Shown: positions 1 through 9,300 of the stretch, piece after piece
Layout: every line of letters begins with the position of its first letter
Numbering within the stretch: position 1 is the first letter of the stretch
Assembly: GCF_004798935.1 (NCBI RefSeq)
Contig: NZ_RAHT01000007.1
Location: 1 to 64,000 of the forward strand
Length of the DNA: 64,000 nt
Reading direction: 5' to 3'
Source: Ningiella ruwaisensis
GTDB lineage: Bacteria; Pseudomonadota; Gammaproteobacteria; Enterobacterales; Alteromonadaceae
Translations under genes and position numbers: made by a program
The notes under the pieces: model-generated
The model's input: the letters and a program-made list of their open reading frames with translations, nothing else
The model's database searches: none
What the model was told of the DNA's origin: nothing

Positions 1-504
1 AGTGCGAAGATTTCTTACTGGTAAATTCAAAACTACGTACTAATCAACCTGTGTTGTTGAAAAGGCATCAGCAAGTTGCAATTTTTTTCATAGCACTTGA
101 TTGAACTCGACACGCGCGTACGTAAATAAAATCCGCTTTCGGCACCATAACTACTGTCAAATTTAATCTGACGCACATCTTAGTAAAATTTGAATAAATA
201 CAGCATTTACAAGGATTTGCTAAGTATTCACCCTTTATACACATATAATATATATTCGCATAATGTATATTATGTTAAATTAAATATTGTTCTCAGGTTA
301 TGCACAAAGTTATTTAAGTTGCTACCTCTTTCAAGCGCAAAAATGCCACTTGCACCCTTCTTTATAATTTGAGTTACAAATTAATATTCTAAAAACAGTG
401 ATGTGATGATTGATGAAAAATCGAAGAAGAATCAGTCGTGAGCGTATTGCTTTATTTCAACTCACAATATTTGTTTGAGTGATCGTTGATTGGGAGTTAA
501 ATCT
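1..504. other. AT-rich stretch without a convincing gene
   Basis: No gene with coding support is seen here. On the + strand a frame open from the window edge ends at a TGA at 102-104 and could be the last 33 codons of a gene lying outside the window, but it shows no recognisable motif. A 60-codon frame at 190-372 starts with TTG, has low-complexity Tyr/Ile/Leu-rich content and no ribosome binding site, so it is not called. Confidence 0.5.
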
Positions 505-1023
505 TTATTTCTCGTTTCGTTTCCCTGTAATCATTGGCTTGATAAGTTCAATTCGTCCCCACCATCCAACAAACACGACAGCGAGAATATGTACAATCAC
601 TATCCCATACAGTACGTTGGCGAAAATGGCGTGAAGACTCTCAAGTAAGGCATTGCCAAAAAACATGTCAATCTCTTCAAACATAAAGCCGCTTACCGCC
701 AATGCTATAAAAAGCGTCCATGTGGCGATGATCATTAACCATCCAAGCGGATTGTGACCACTTTTAAGCGGTATGTTACGCGTGCGTAAGTGCTTTAAAT
801 GAGATTTTATGCTTTCAGGCGTAATTGAAAAGTGGCTTACATTTGCAAACCCAGGAGAAAAAAACGACCACGCGATTCGAATAACCACCGCACACAAGGC
901 GGTGTACCCTGCTATCTGATGGATGTCTCCACCTGGGTCTAAAATGAAGTAATTGATAAAAAATGCGCTTACAAGTGTCCAGTGGCAAATGATCACCACT
1001 GGATCCCATATTTTAACTGCCAT
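505..1023 (-). CDS. cytochrome b561-family diheme membrane protein
   Basis: This 172-residue protein has four predicted membrane segments and resembles the b561-type cytochrome b subunits (Ni/Fe-hydrogenase cytochrome b-like) that pass electrons between quinol and periplasmic partners. Histidines suitable as haem b ligands sit at H14 and H35 in the first half and H131 and H145 in the last two helices, and the GHNPLGW motif near residue 90 is typical of this family. The gene lies 121 bp downstream of a PepSY lipoprotein gene on the same strand, so the two may be co-transcribed; cytochrome b561 and PepSY proteins are often neighbours. The physiological electron donor is not shown by the sequence. 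No strong Shine-Dalgarno precedes the ATG. Confidence 0.8.
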   Translation of the reverse strand: MAVKIWDPVVIICHWTLVSAFFINYFILDPGGDIHQIAGYTALCAVVIRIAWSFFSPGFANVSHFSITPESIKSHLKHLRTRNIPLKSGHNPLGWLMIIATWTLFIALAVSGFMFEEIDMFFGNALLESLHAIFANVLYGIVIVHILAVVFVGWWGRIELIKPMITGKRNEK

Positions 1024-1144
1024 AATTTAGGCGCCACATGTTAAAGCTAGTCAACTGACTCTTTAAGGTAAGTGAAGGTAAGCTATACATAAATCAAAGT
1101 AAATAGCGCTAAGTGTTACGAAGCTAAAAAAACGAATTTCAATA

Positions 1145-1426
1145 CTAGTGAGTTTCTTGCTTAACAATTTCACCGTTAACAGGGTTAAAGTAAATCTCGA
1201 CTTTGTTTCCGTTCATGTCGGTGCCATATATTTCATAGCAATTACCGCCTGTTACTTTGAACTCATTAATATTGTATCCGCTTGTTGTCAGCCCTTGCTG
1301 AAACTGCTCCTGATCCATCCAGGCACTCTCCGGCTCACTCGTACACATGGTTTCTTCACTGCCAACACCGCATGCCGACAAACCGATAACAGATGCTATA
1401 CTTAAAAGCATTAATCGTACTTTCAT
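1145..1426 (-). CDS. small PepSY-domain lipoprotein
   Basis: The 93-residue product begins with a lipoprotein signal peptide ending in a LSAC lipobox (lipidated Cys19). The mature part has one PepSY-like unit in its second half: residues of the form Y-E-I-Y-G-T-D-x-N-G-x-K-V-E-I-Y-F-N-P, followed by GEIV. PepSY domains are small periplasmic folds proposed to modulate peptidases or redox partners. The gene precedes the b561-type cytochrome on the same strand. Its role is unknown; a periplasmic partner of the cytochrome is an inference from position only. Confidence 0.7.
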   Translation of the reverse strand: MKVRLMLLSIASVIGLSACGVGSEETMCTSEPESAWMDQEQFQQGLTTSGYNINEFKVTGGNCYEIYGTDMNGNKVEIYFNPVNGEIVKQETH

Positions 1427-1565
1427 TATTGACTCTCCATTTCTGATTTATAAATGTGAAGCGAGTACTATACTTTTAGCTAATAGTTGAGCAAAAAGCA
1501 ATCTACATGTGCGGCGTGTAATAAATAGTTAATGGTTTAAAGCCTGAGTGAGTCCATCTGTTCGC

Positions 1566-2171
1566 TTAAGAAAGCAATAATCTAAATCCTATGCCGATCA
1601 AAATAAGTCCGCCTAAGACCCCTGCTTTATTTTCTAAATACCGAGATGCTTTTTTTCCCAAACTTAAACCGAAAAGACTGATGAATCCTGTTGTAAAACC
1701 GATCATCAAAAATGACATAAGTGGCTGTGCCTCAAGAAGAGGAATGGTGAATCCGGCTGCCATCGCATCAATACTGGTTGCCAGTGCAAGTGCTAGAACG
1801 CTTAGATGCGACAATGAGGATGATGCGGAACGTGTCGTTGCTTTTGGAGTGTGAGAATCGCCTTCTTCTATATCAATTTGCTGTTTGCTAAAAGCGCTTT
1901 TATCGCGAAAGGCTTTAAATGTGTCGAATAACATTTTCAGGCCAAGCGCAAGTAATAATACAAAGCCAATCCAACGCGCATAGCCATCAATCCATTTAAC
2001 AAAACCAATGCCTACAAAATATCCTATGGCAGGCATCATTGCATGGAAAAGCCCAAAATAAAGCGCAACAAACCAGGTATGTTTTAAGGAACGGCCGTTC
2101 GCCCCTATTCCAATAGATATTGCAAAAGCGTCTGCACTGAGCGCCAGCGCGATTAGAGCAATTTCGAGCAA
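1566..2171 (-). CDS. mntP: manganese efflux pump MntP
   Basis: This 201-residue inner-membrane protein matches MntP (formerly YebN), which exports Mn(II) and protects against manganese excess. Two homologous three-helix halves are visible, each with a conserved acidic site: ALSADAFA (D14) and LATSIDAMAAG (D135). A polar linker of about 30 residues (91-120) separates the halves and makes the protein slightly longer than the 188-residue E. coli homologue. The gene is divergent from the glutaredoxin-MauE fusion gene. I looked for the yybP-ykoY manganese riboswitch seen upstream of some mntP genes and did not recognise its conserved core. Confidence 0.9.
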   Translation of the reverse strand: MLEIALIALALSADAFAISIGIGANGRSLKHTWFVALYFGLFHAMMPAIGYFVGIGFVKWIDGYARWIGFVLLLALGLKMLFDTFKAFRDKSAFSKQQIDIEEGDSHTPKATTRSASSSLSHLSVLALALATSIDAMAAGFTIPLLEAQPLMSFLMIGFTTGFISLFGLSLGKKASRYLENKAGVLGGLILIGIGFRLLLS

Positions 2172-2233
2172 AAAATTTATCCTTTCTTAGTGTGTTAAGA
2201 GCTACGGTATTGAATTTGCAAACACCAATTATA

Positions 2234-2265
2234 AACGCGCTTTATATTAGCATTTTAAGCGCGTT
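2234..2265. repeat. 9-bp inverted repeat in mntP/grx-mauE divergent spacer
   Basis: Arms AACGCGCTT (2234-2242) and AAGCGCGTT (2257-2265) are perfect inverted repeats around a 14-base AT-rich loop. The element lies about 65 bp upstream of mntP and 130 bp upstream of the divergent fusion gene. It has no adjacent T-run, so a regulator site or leader hairpin is likelier than a terminator. The function is not known. Confidence 0.4.
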
Positions 2266-2397
2266 ATATTCATTTTAATCTCGTTAAATTTAATAAAATA
2301 ACCTGATATCAAGAGTTTATAAATTCGCTACTGAAAAGTACGCTATTTAACTGAATGTAAAATATTCAATTAGCCGCAAAATTTTCAAGGAGATGAT

Positions 2398-3159
2398 ATG
2401 AGCAAGCATCAAAAACAAGCCACGCTTTATCGCATGCACACCGATAGCCACATTTGCCCGTTTGGGCTTCGCTCCAAGGATTTACTTGAAAAAAACGGCT
2501 ATCAAATTGACGACAACAAGTTAAGTAGCCGCGAAGAAACAGATGCTTTTAAGAAAAAGCACGATGTTGAAACCACCCCTCAAACTTTTATTGATGGAAA
2601 GCGAATTGGAGGTTATGACGATTTAAGAGAATATTTCGATAAAGGTGAAGCGGGACAAACTGGCACAACTTATACACCGGTTATCGCCATCTTTTCAGTC
2701 GCTCTTTTACTCGCGTTGGCTATTTCCTTTTCGCAAAGCCAATCTTTTACGGCGCTTGTTTCCCTCACTACGCTTGAAAGTTTTATCGCACTGAGTATGG
2801 CCATTCTCGCCATCCAAAAACTTCAGGATCTATATAGCTTTACCAATTCGTTTATCACTTACGATTTGCTTGCCATGCGCCACTTACGCTACGGATATAT
2901 TTATCCTTTCGCTGAAGCCTTCGCTGGTATTGGCATGTTAGCTGGCTTAAGTGGCTACCTTGTTGGGCCCGTATCACTATTTATTGGTACAGTTGGCGCT
3001 GTTTCCGTGTTTAAGGCCGTTTATATAGACAAACGCGAATTGAAATGCGCTTGTGTAGGGGGCGATAGTAAGGTCCCGCTCGGCTTTATATCACTAACTG
3101 AAAACTTGTTTATGATATCAGCCGGACTATGGATGCTTACGAGCGCAATTAACAGTTAA
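2398..3159 (+). CDS. glutaredoxin-MauE fusion membrane protein
   Basis: The 253-residue protein joins an N-terminal glutaredoxin-like domain (about residues 1-85) to a four-helix MauE/DoxX-like domain (about 95-250). The thioredoxin-fold part has the cis-proline segment TTPQTFIDGKRIGG, but its active site reads CPFG, so only the first cysteine is present. The membrane part ends with a paired-cysteine motif (CAC) after the third helix, typical of MauE-like proteins. MauE proteins help disulfide formation in periplasmic partners. An AAGGAG ribosome site precedes the ATG at 2398. It is convergent with the downstream permease gene and divergent from mntP. The substrate cannot be told from the sequence. 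Confidence 0.8.
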   Translation: MSKHQKQATLYRMHTDSHICPFGLRSKDLLEKNGYQIDDNKLSSREETDAFKKKHDVETTPQTFIDGKRIGGYDDLREYFDKGEAGQTGTTYTPVIAIFSVALLLALAISFSQSQSFTALVSLTTLESFIALSMAILAIQKLQDLYSFTNSFITYDLLAMRHLRYGYIYPFAEAFAGIGMLAGLSGYLVGPVSLFIGTVGAVSVFKAVYIDKRELKCACVGGDSKVPLGFISLTENLFMISAGLWMLTSAINS

Positions 3160-3185
3160 TTAAGTGCACGTTCACCTATTAGCAC

Positions 3186-4403
3186 TTAAATGAGCGCTGC
3201 GATAATAAGCCCAACTGTCAGCCAGAGTGCGCATAGCGAGGTTAAGCCAAGCATAATCTTTTCTTTTAAAGAGCGGCTAGTGCTTTGCTCGCTTTTTTTA
3301 GCGCGTTGTCGTATATAAAAATATGCCAACACAGCAGTTAAGCCAATAAAACCAAGGTTGAGAAATAGCTGGTAGTTGACCTTAAAAAACTCACGATCGG
3401 TGCTTTGAATGGCGCTGCTTGAATCAGGTAAAGCGTCGAGTGCAACTAAGGCGTAATGCATACCGATTGCGCTTATCACAATGGCCGAAAACATGATAAA
3501 TGCTAGATACAAGGCCATTTTCCAACCATAGTATTTTGCGTTTATTCGTAATACAGGCAAAACCACCAAGTCAGAAAATATAAACGCCATTACTCCAGCA
3601 AAGGTCACTCCTTGACTGAATAAAACGGCTGCCAGCGGTATATTTCCCATTGAACCGATAAACGTAAAAAATGCGGCAAATGGAGCAACTACAGTTTGTG
3701 CCAAAACATAGTAAAAAGCCGGATTGCTGGCATTCTCTGTGTCTGAGCCAATAAATAAAGCTTCAAAAAATGCATTGGGTACAAACGAGGCAATCACGCC
3801 GGCTACGGTAAAGCCAATGAGTACATCCTTCCATACCATTTTCCATTCCATCACAAATTTTTTAGAGATGCTTTCCCAGCCTTTTGAGCTGCTGAGGGTT
3901 TCTTTCAGGCTTTGCCCCTTGGTTTCTTCATCGTCAGCACCATCGTCTAATCGCTCGCGAGCTTGCTCTATAAGGCGTTTAGGGCGCGTAATTTTTATTA
4001 AAAGCCAAGTGAGTAAAATCAAAAGTACGCCACCTACGTACTCTCCCACTACAAATTGCCAGCCTAAAAATACGGCAATGACCATTCCTAATTCAATCAC
4101 AAGATTGGTAGATGCCAATAAAAACGCCATAGACGGCGCCAAACCCGCACCTTTTTTAAAAAGAGATTTGGTTGTTGCCAAGGCGGCAAAACTGCATGAG
4201 CTAGAGATAAAACCAAAAAAACTTCCCAGCGCGATACTTTTAGGGCCATCTTTTCCCATTGTTTTTTGCATTGCGCTTCGAGTAACGGTGAGCTGGATCA
4301 GACTACTCACAAAGTACCCCAACATGAAGGCCCAGAGCGCCATCCAAAAAAAGCCGATTGAAATAGTTGCAGCTTGTGACCAACTTGACAAAAAATTTTG
4401 CAT
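3186..4403 (-). CDS. permease of the YraQ/ArsP (DUF318) family
   Basis: This 405-residue protein has eight or more hydrophobic segments and the glycine/serine-rich GSFFGFISSSCSFAALA stretch near residues 55-75 characteristic of COG0701 permeases. A second similar segment, FIGSMGNIPLAAVLF, lies in the C-terminal half, which suggests an internal two-fold repeat. A cytoplasmic charged loop with an acidic patch (DDGADDEE) lies around residues 150-190. Relatives include ArsP, an organoarsenical exporter, but the substrate here is not predictable. The surroundings (Mn, Zn/Cd and Cu export) make a metal or metalloid role plausible. The closest neighbour on this strand is the CDF gene, 114 bp upstream. 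Confidence 0.75.
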   Translation of the reverse strand: MQNFLSSWSQAATISIGFFWMALWAFMLGYFVSSLIQLTVTRSAMQKTMGKDGPKSIALGSFFGFISSSCSFAALATTKSLFKKGAGLAPSMAFLLASTNLVIELGMVIAVFLGWQFVVGEYVGGVLLILLTWLLIKITRPKRLIEQARERLDDGADDEETKGQSLKETLSSSKGWESISKKFVMEWKMVWKDVLIGFTVAGVIASFVPNAFFEALFIGSDTENASNPAFYYVLAQTVVAPFAAFFTFIGSMGNIPLAAVLFSQGVTFAGVMAFIFSDLVVLPVLRINAKYYGWKMALYLAFIMFSAIVISAIGMHYALVALDALPDSSSAIQSTDREFFKVNYQLFLNLGFIGLTAVLAYFYIRQRAKKSEQSTSRSLKEKIMLGLTSLCALWLTVGLIIAALI

Positions 4404-4517
4404 TTTGATTTCCTTGCTGTGTCTTTCGTTTTAAAAAGATATCTTCAGATTGCTTATGTGCCCTTATTCCGTCCTATATAAAGATATAGCGTACATAAAC
4501 AAGCTTTTCTCATGCAT

Positions 4518-5426
4518 TTAATGACTTTGCGGCGCATCTCTGCAGGTTTCATCTGCAAATTCAATTTCTATAGTGGTGTGGGCAAAATTAAAGCATGAGA
4601 GCTGCTTGCGTAAATTTTCTTTCAAAGTCTGAAGCGATTGAATGTCAATATTACGTTTAAGTTGAATATGAACCGTCATAACATTTTGCTCACCATCTAA
4701 TGACCATAGGTGTAAATGGTGAATGCTGGTGACTTCATCATGCGCCATTAAAACCTGCTGCACTTCGTTCATTTGTTTTTGGTCTGGCGTTGCCTGCAAG
4801 AACAAAAAAACGGTCTCTTTGAGATTTCGCGCAACGTTAAACAAAATAAAAAGCGTGAAACCAATGGATAAAATGGGATCCAAAATCGCCCATGGCTTGA
4901 ACATCAAAACAACAGACACAATCAGAACAGCAACCCATCCCATTACATCCTCAAGCAAATGCCAATTCAGCACCTTTTCGTTAAGCGTATTGCCACCGCT
5001 TAATTTGTAAGCTGCATAGCCATTCACTGCGATGCCGAATATAGACAGCAAAAGCATGCCTTCTGCGTGGGGCATTTCGGGCTGGGCTAAACGTGGAACA
5101 GCCTCAATTAAAATTAAAACAGAACCGGTGATTAGCACTATTGAATTAATAAGCGCGCCAAGTAAAGAAAACCGCTTATAACCGTAGGAAAATCGGTGGT
5201 TCGCTTCTTTCTCTCCCAGTTTATTCAGTCCCCACGCGGTTCCGATAGAAAGGCTATCGCCCAAATCATGCACCGCATCAGCCATGATAGCGGTACTGTT
5301 GGTTAACCAACCACCAATAAATTCAATGATGGTAAATACCACATTCAGAAAAAACGCCCAGCCTATTCGGGTTGAGGCATTTTCGCCGTTCTTCGCGCCT
5401 GAATGGCTATGATTATGACTGTGCAT
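4518..5426 (-). CDS. cation diffusion facilitator, CzcD/ZitB-like Zn/Cd exporter
   Basis: The 302-residue protein is a CDF transporter that exchanges cytoplasmic Zn(II), Cd(II) or Co(II) for protons. It opens with a His-rich tail (MHSHNHSHSG), has six membrane helices and shows the paired metal-site signatures DAVHDLGDS (TM2) and HLLEDVMGW (TM5), then a cytoplasmic domain of about 90 residues. Its start codon overlaps the end of the DUF3703 gene by 14 bases, so the two are one operon. The operon is read from MerR-type promoters next to a CadR-like regulator, which supports induction by cadmium, lead or zinc. Confidence 0.9.
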   Translation of the reverse strand: MHSHNHSHSGAKNGENASTRIGWAFFLNVVFTIIEFIGGWLTNSTAIMADAVHDLGDSLSIGTAWGLNKLGEKEANHRFSYGYKRFSLLGALINSIVLITGSVLILIEAVPRLAQPEMPHAEGMLLLSIFGIAVNGYAAYKLSGGNTLNEKVLNWHLLEDVMGWVAVLIVSVVLMFKPWAILDPILSIGFTLFILFNVARNLKETVFLFLQATPDQKQMNEVQQVLMAHDEVTSIHHLHLWSLDGEQNVMTVHIQLKRNIDIQSLQTLKENLRKQLSCFNFAHTTIEIEFADETCRDAPQSH

Positions 5427-5778
5427 GCTTAATCTTATCCAAAATCACTTGGTTACTTTGGCTGATAGGTAATGGCTTAAACGGGCTGATGTTAGCGCCG
5501 CCTGTATTGCCATTTGGAATAAAACCTATGGCGGTTTTTGTTGCAGCACCAACGAGTCGAAAGACCTGCCCTGCTACCTCTTTGAGGTCTCGACGTTTTA
5601 TACCATGTATGAGCATGTGATAATGCGTCAAGCAATGAAGCTTTGTGGAATGCTGCCCAATTACGTGAGCATCTTCTAAATGCCGAAACCCTTCGTAGTA
5701 ATTACCTTGTGCTATCGCCTGTGAATAGGCCTTGAGTTTTTCTTCTACGTAGGGCTTAGCCGCTTGATAAAAAGTCAT
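5413..5778 (-). CDS. DUF3703 protein of metal-resistance loci
   Basis: The 121-residue protein fits DUF3703: an N-terminal helical part with F-R-H-L-E-x-A-H-V-I-G-Q, a central H-x-H-M-L-x-H-G segment and the conserved end with TGGANISPFKPLPI-type residues preceded by GAATKTAIG. I chose the ATG at 5778 because AGGA lies about 8 bases upstream; an ATG at 5787 directly abuts that site. A longer frame to 5859 would run into the promoter. DUF3703 genes commonly sit beside CDF exporters and MerR regulators, as here, but no biochemical role is established. The conserved histidines suggest metal binding, which is inference. Confidence 0.8.
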   Translation of the reverse strand: MTFYQAAKPYVEEKLKAYSQAIAQGNYYEGFRHLEDAHVIGQHSTKLHCLTHYHMLIHGIKRRDLKEVAGQVFRLVGAATKTAIGFIPNGNTGGANISPFKPLPISQSNQVILDKIKHAQS

Positions 5779-5812
5779 AATTTTCATCCTGATTAATAAT
5801 AGTGTTAAAAAC

Positions 5813-5843
5813 AGTTTAGAGTCTATACATGGTATAGGGTCAA
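5813..5843 (-). promoter_or_regulatory. MerR-type promoter/operator, proximal copy
   Basis: Read on the minus strand, TTGACC (5838-5843) and TAAACT (5813-5818) are separated by exactly 19 bp, the long spacer of MerR-regulated promoters. The spacer holds the dyad CTATACCATGTATAG. It lies 35 bp upstream of the DUF3703 start and reads into DUF3703-CDF. The adjacent CadR-like protein is the likely regulator. Confidence 0.8.
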
Positions 5844-5889
5844 GCCTTCTAAATGACACAATTCGTTTGCTTTACAAGCAGTAAAGCGA

Positions 5890-5920
5890 AGTGTACAGTC
5901 TATACCTAGAATAGAGTCAA
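5890..5920 (-). promoter_or_regulatory. MerR-type promoter/operator, distal copy
   Basis: A second element in the same orientation has TTGACT (5915-5920), a 19-bp spacer with the dyad CTATTCTAGGTATAG, and TACACT (5890-5895). It lies 77 bp upstream of the proximal copy and only 12 bp from the TTG start of the regulator gene, so regulator binding here would also affect the regulator's own transcription. Confidence 0.8.
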
Positions 5921-5932
5921 GGGTGGCGTATT

Positions 5933-6322
5933 TTGAAAATTGGTGAGTTGGCGAAACGGTCTGGTTGCAGTATTCAAACGATCCGGTTTTATGAGCGTAA
6001 AGGTTTATTATCAAAACCTAAGCGCACTGAAGCTAATTACAGAAGTTATGATAAAACCTTATTGGACGAATTGATTTTCATCAAGCAGTGTCGATCGCTC
6101 GACATTTCGTTGAAAGAAATTAAAAGCTTGATACACAATAAAAATAATCCTGAGCAAAGCTGTTCAAGTGTGAACAAACTTATAGATGAGCACATTTGCC
6201 AAGTAAATGAAAAAATTGAAGAGTTATTAAACCTCAAATCTACACTTGAGCAAATGGCTCAATCTTGTGATGCCGATAAAACAATAAAAGAATGCGGTAT
6301 TTTGAACGAACTCAGCGCTTAA
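5933..6322 (+). CDS. cadR: MerR-family Cd(II)/Pb(II)-responsive regulator, CadR/PbrR-like
   Basis: The 129-residue protein has an N-terminal MerR winged helix (residues 1-70, with KIGELAKRSGCSIQTIRFYE) followed by a dimerisation helix. Cysteines at C77, C112 and C121 match the metal-binding set of CadR/PbrR, and the CGIL ending is typical of that subgroup rather than of CueR or ZntR. Translation starts at TTG 5933. The gene is divergent from the DUF3703-CDF operon, which carries two matching operators. It probably represses without metal and activates by underwinding the 19-bp spacers with Cd or Pb bound. It ends 6 bp from the convergent copper pump gene. Confidence 0.85.
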   Translation: MKIGELAKRSGCSIQTIRFYERKGLLSKPKRTEANYRSYDKTLLDELIFIKQCRSLDISLKEIKSLIHNKNNPEQSCSSVNKLIDEHICQVNEKIEELLNLKSTLEQMAQSCDADKTIKECGILNELSA

Positions 6323-6327
6323 GTTAG

Positions 6328-9300
6328 TTATCGTTTGCGCCACAAAAAATATACCGCAGGTAAAACAATCAAGGACAGCACCAGTGCGCTCACCATGCCA
6401 CCTACCATAGGTGCGGCTATTCTGCTCATCACTTCAGAGCCTGTACCAGTGCCATACATAACCGGCATTAAGCCAAATATAATAGATGTTGATGTCATCA
6501 TGACGGGGCGAATACGCATTTCAGAGCCCGTTATCACCGCCTGTTTCAATTCCTCATCGCTGAAATTGTCGTCAAGCTCGGTAAATTTGCTATCAAGGTA
6601 GGTGAGCATAATAATGCCAATTTCCACTGCCACGCCCGCCAAGGCAATAAAGCCCACGCCTACCGCGACCGAAAAGTTGAAATTCTCTAAATATATGAGC
6701 CATATCCCACCAATCAAGGCAAACGGTAATGTGCCGATGATCATGGCCACTTGTGGAAAACTCCTAAAACTGGCGTATAAGAGAATTACAATGATGCCCA
6801 GTGTGAGTGGCACGACATAAGTCAGTTTTTCTTTTGCGCGCTCCATGTACTCAAACTGTCCGCTCCAGTTCAGCGAATATCCAGCAGGCAGTTCAACTTG
6901 CTGTGCGATGATTTGTTTTGCCTTGGCAACATACTGGCCTACATCAATATTCTCTATATCCACGTAAACCCAGCCGTTTGGTCGCGCATTTTCACTTTTG
7001 ATCATCGGCGGGCTATCTTCAATCCGAATGCTAGTGATATCACCTAACTGGATATGTGCGCCACTTGGCGTTACATAAGGCAGCCGGCGAAGCTGCTCAG
7101 GTGAGTCACGGTAGGCTTGGTCAAAGCGCACTTGCACAGGATAACGCTCAAGTCCTTCAACGCTAGTTGTGAGGTTCATACCGCCAATACTGCTCGCAAT
7201 AAATGATTGTACATCGGCTATATTTAAGCCGTAACGTGCAGCCCTTATACGGTCAATATCGATGGTGATATAACGACCGCCAGCTACCCTTTCTGCGTAA
7301 ACAGAGGCCGTCCCTTCGACTTTCCCGAGTACCTGTTCAAGCTGTTGGCCGATGGTTTGAATGACCGATAAATCAGGCCCGCCGATTTTAATGCCAACGG
7401 GCGTTTTTATACCTGTTGCCAGCATATCAATGCGGGTTTTAATCGGCATAACCCAAGCATTGGTTAGCCCCGGAAAATTAACCAAATTATCAAACTCATT
7501 GATTAAGTCTTGGGTCGTGACGCCAACTCGCCATTGACCTTTTGGCTTTAACTGGATAAACGTTTCAATCATGGTTAGCGGGGCAGGATCGGTTGCAGTG
7601 TCAGCGCGCCCTACTTTACCGAATACAGTTTCAACTTCTGGCACGGTTTTAATCAGTTTATTAGTTTGTTGCAAAATGTCTCGAGCTTCCCCGATAGACA
7701 CCGCAGCATAGGTAGTCGGCATATACATCAAATCGCCTTCGTCTAGTGGCGGTATAAATTCACTACCAATTTTGTTTACCGGCCAGAATCCAATAATTAA
7801 AATGAAAGCAGACAGCAAGATAGTTATTTTTGGAAAGCGCAGCACAGTTCGTAAAACAGGACGATACACCGAAATGAGCGCTCGATTAATCGGATTTTTG
7901 CCTTCAGCAACTATTTTACCTCTAACAAAATAACCCATGAGCACGGGCACCAAAGTAATCGCTAAGAACGCAGCGGCAGCCATGGCATAGGTTTTGGTAT
8001 ACGCCAATGGACTAAACATACGCCCTTCTTGGGCTTCAAGGGTAAATACCGGCAAAAAGCTCACCGTAATAATAAGCAAGCTAAAAAAGAGCGCAGGCCC
8101 TACTTCAGTAGCTGATTTCGCGACAATCTCCCAGCGATTTGCAGGGGTAAGCTCGGTTTTTTCCATGTGTTTATGCATGTTTTCAACGAGCACAATGGCG
8201 CCGTCTATCATGGCGCCAATGGCAATGGCAATACCGCCTAAAGACATGATATTGGCGTTAATTCCTTGCATGTGCATCACAATAAAGGCTGTGAGAATAC
8301 CAATGGGAAGGCTGATAATTGCCACAAGTGAGGAGCGCAAATGAAACAAGAACACAAGGCATATGAGTGCGACAACGGCAAATTCCGCGAGTAATTTTTT
8401 GCTTAAGTTATCCACCGAGCGCTCAATTAATGACGAGCGGTCGTATACCGGCACAATTTCCACACCATCGGGCAAACTGTTGCTAAGTGAGTCGAGTTTA
8501 GCCTTGATGCCGTCTATGATCGCTTGCGCATTTTCGCCAAACCGCATCACCACAATGCCACCAACGCTTTCCCCTTCGCCATTGAGCTCTGCGACACCGC
8601 GTCGCATTTGAGGGCCAATTTCGACTGTGGCAATGTCTCTAATAAAAATGGGAATGCTGTCGTTTTGCGGGTTTGTGCGCTGATCTGGGCCCTCTTCTGA
8701 GCTAGCACGCAAGCCAATCGGGATATTTTCGATATCTTGCTTGTTTTTTATGTAACCGGTGGAGCGGATCATGTATTCCGCTTCTGCCATTTCCACCACC
8801 GACGCACCCGTCTCCTGATTACCGCGCTGCACGGCCATTTGTACATGCGATAAAGGAATATTAAGTGCTTGGAGCTTTAGTGGGTCAACCATGATTTGAT
8901 ATTGCTTGACCATGCCGCCAACTGTAGCTACCTCAGAAACACCTGCCACCGTTTGCAGCTCGTATTTCAAAAACCAGTCCTGAATACTTCTTAGCTCGCT
9001 TAAATCATGCTGACCGCTTCTGTCGATAAGCGCATACATGTATACCCAGCCCACTCCTGTAGCGTCAGGCCCAAGTTGAGGTTTTGCTGTGGCGGGGAGT
9101 GTAGGCGCAACCTGTGATAAATACTCCAGTACTCGGCTTCGCGCCCAGTAAAGGTCAGTATCGTCATCAAAAATAATGTATATGTATGAATCGCCAAAAA
9201 ACGAAAAGCCTCGAACCGTTTTTGCATTGGGCACCGACAACAAGGCTGTTGTCAGTGGATAGGTGACCTGATCTTCAACCACTTGTGGCGCTTGCCCGGG

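Noticed and set aside
190-372. 60-codon open frame
   Set aside because: TTG start, no ribosome site, low-complexity AT-driven composition and no recognisable motif.
2172-2397. yybP-ykoY manganese riboswitch before mntP
   Set aside because: The conserved core was not recognised by eye; only an unrelated inverted repeat is present. A covariance-model search would decide.
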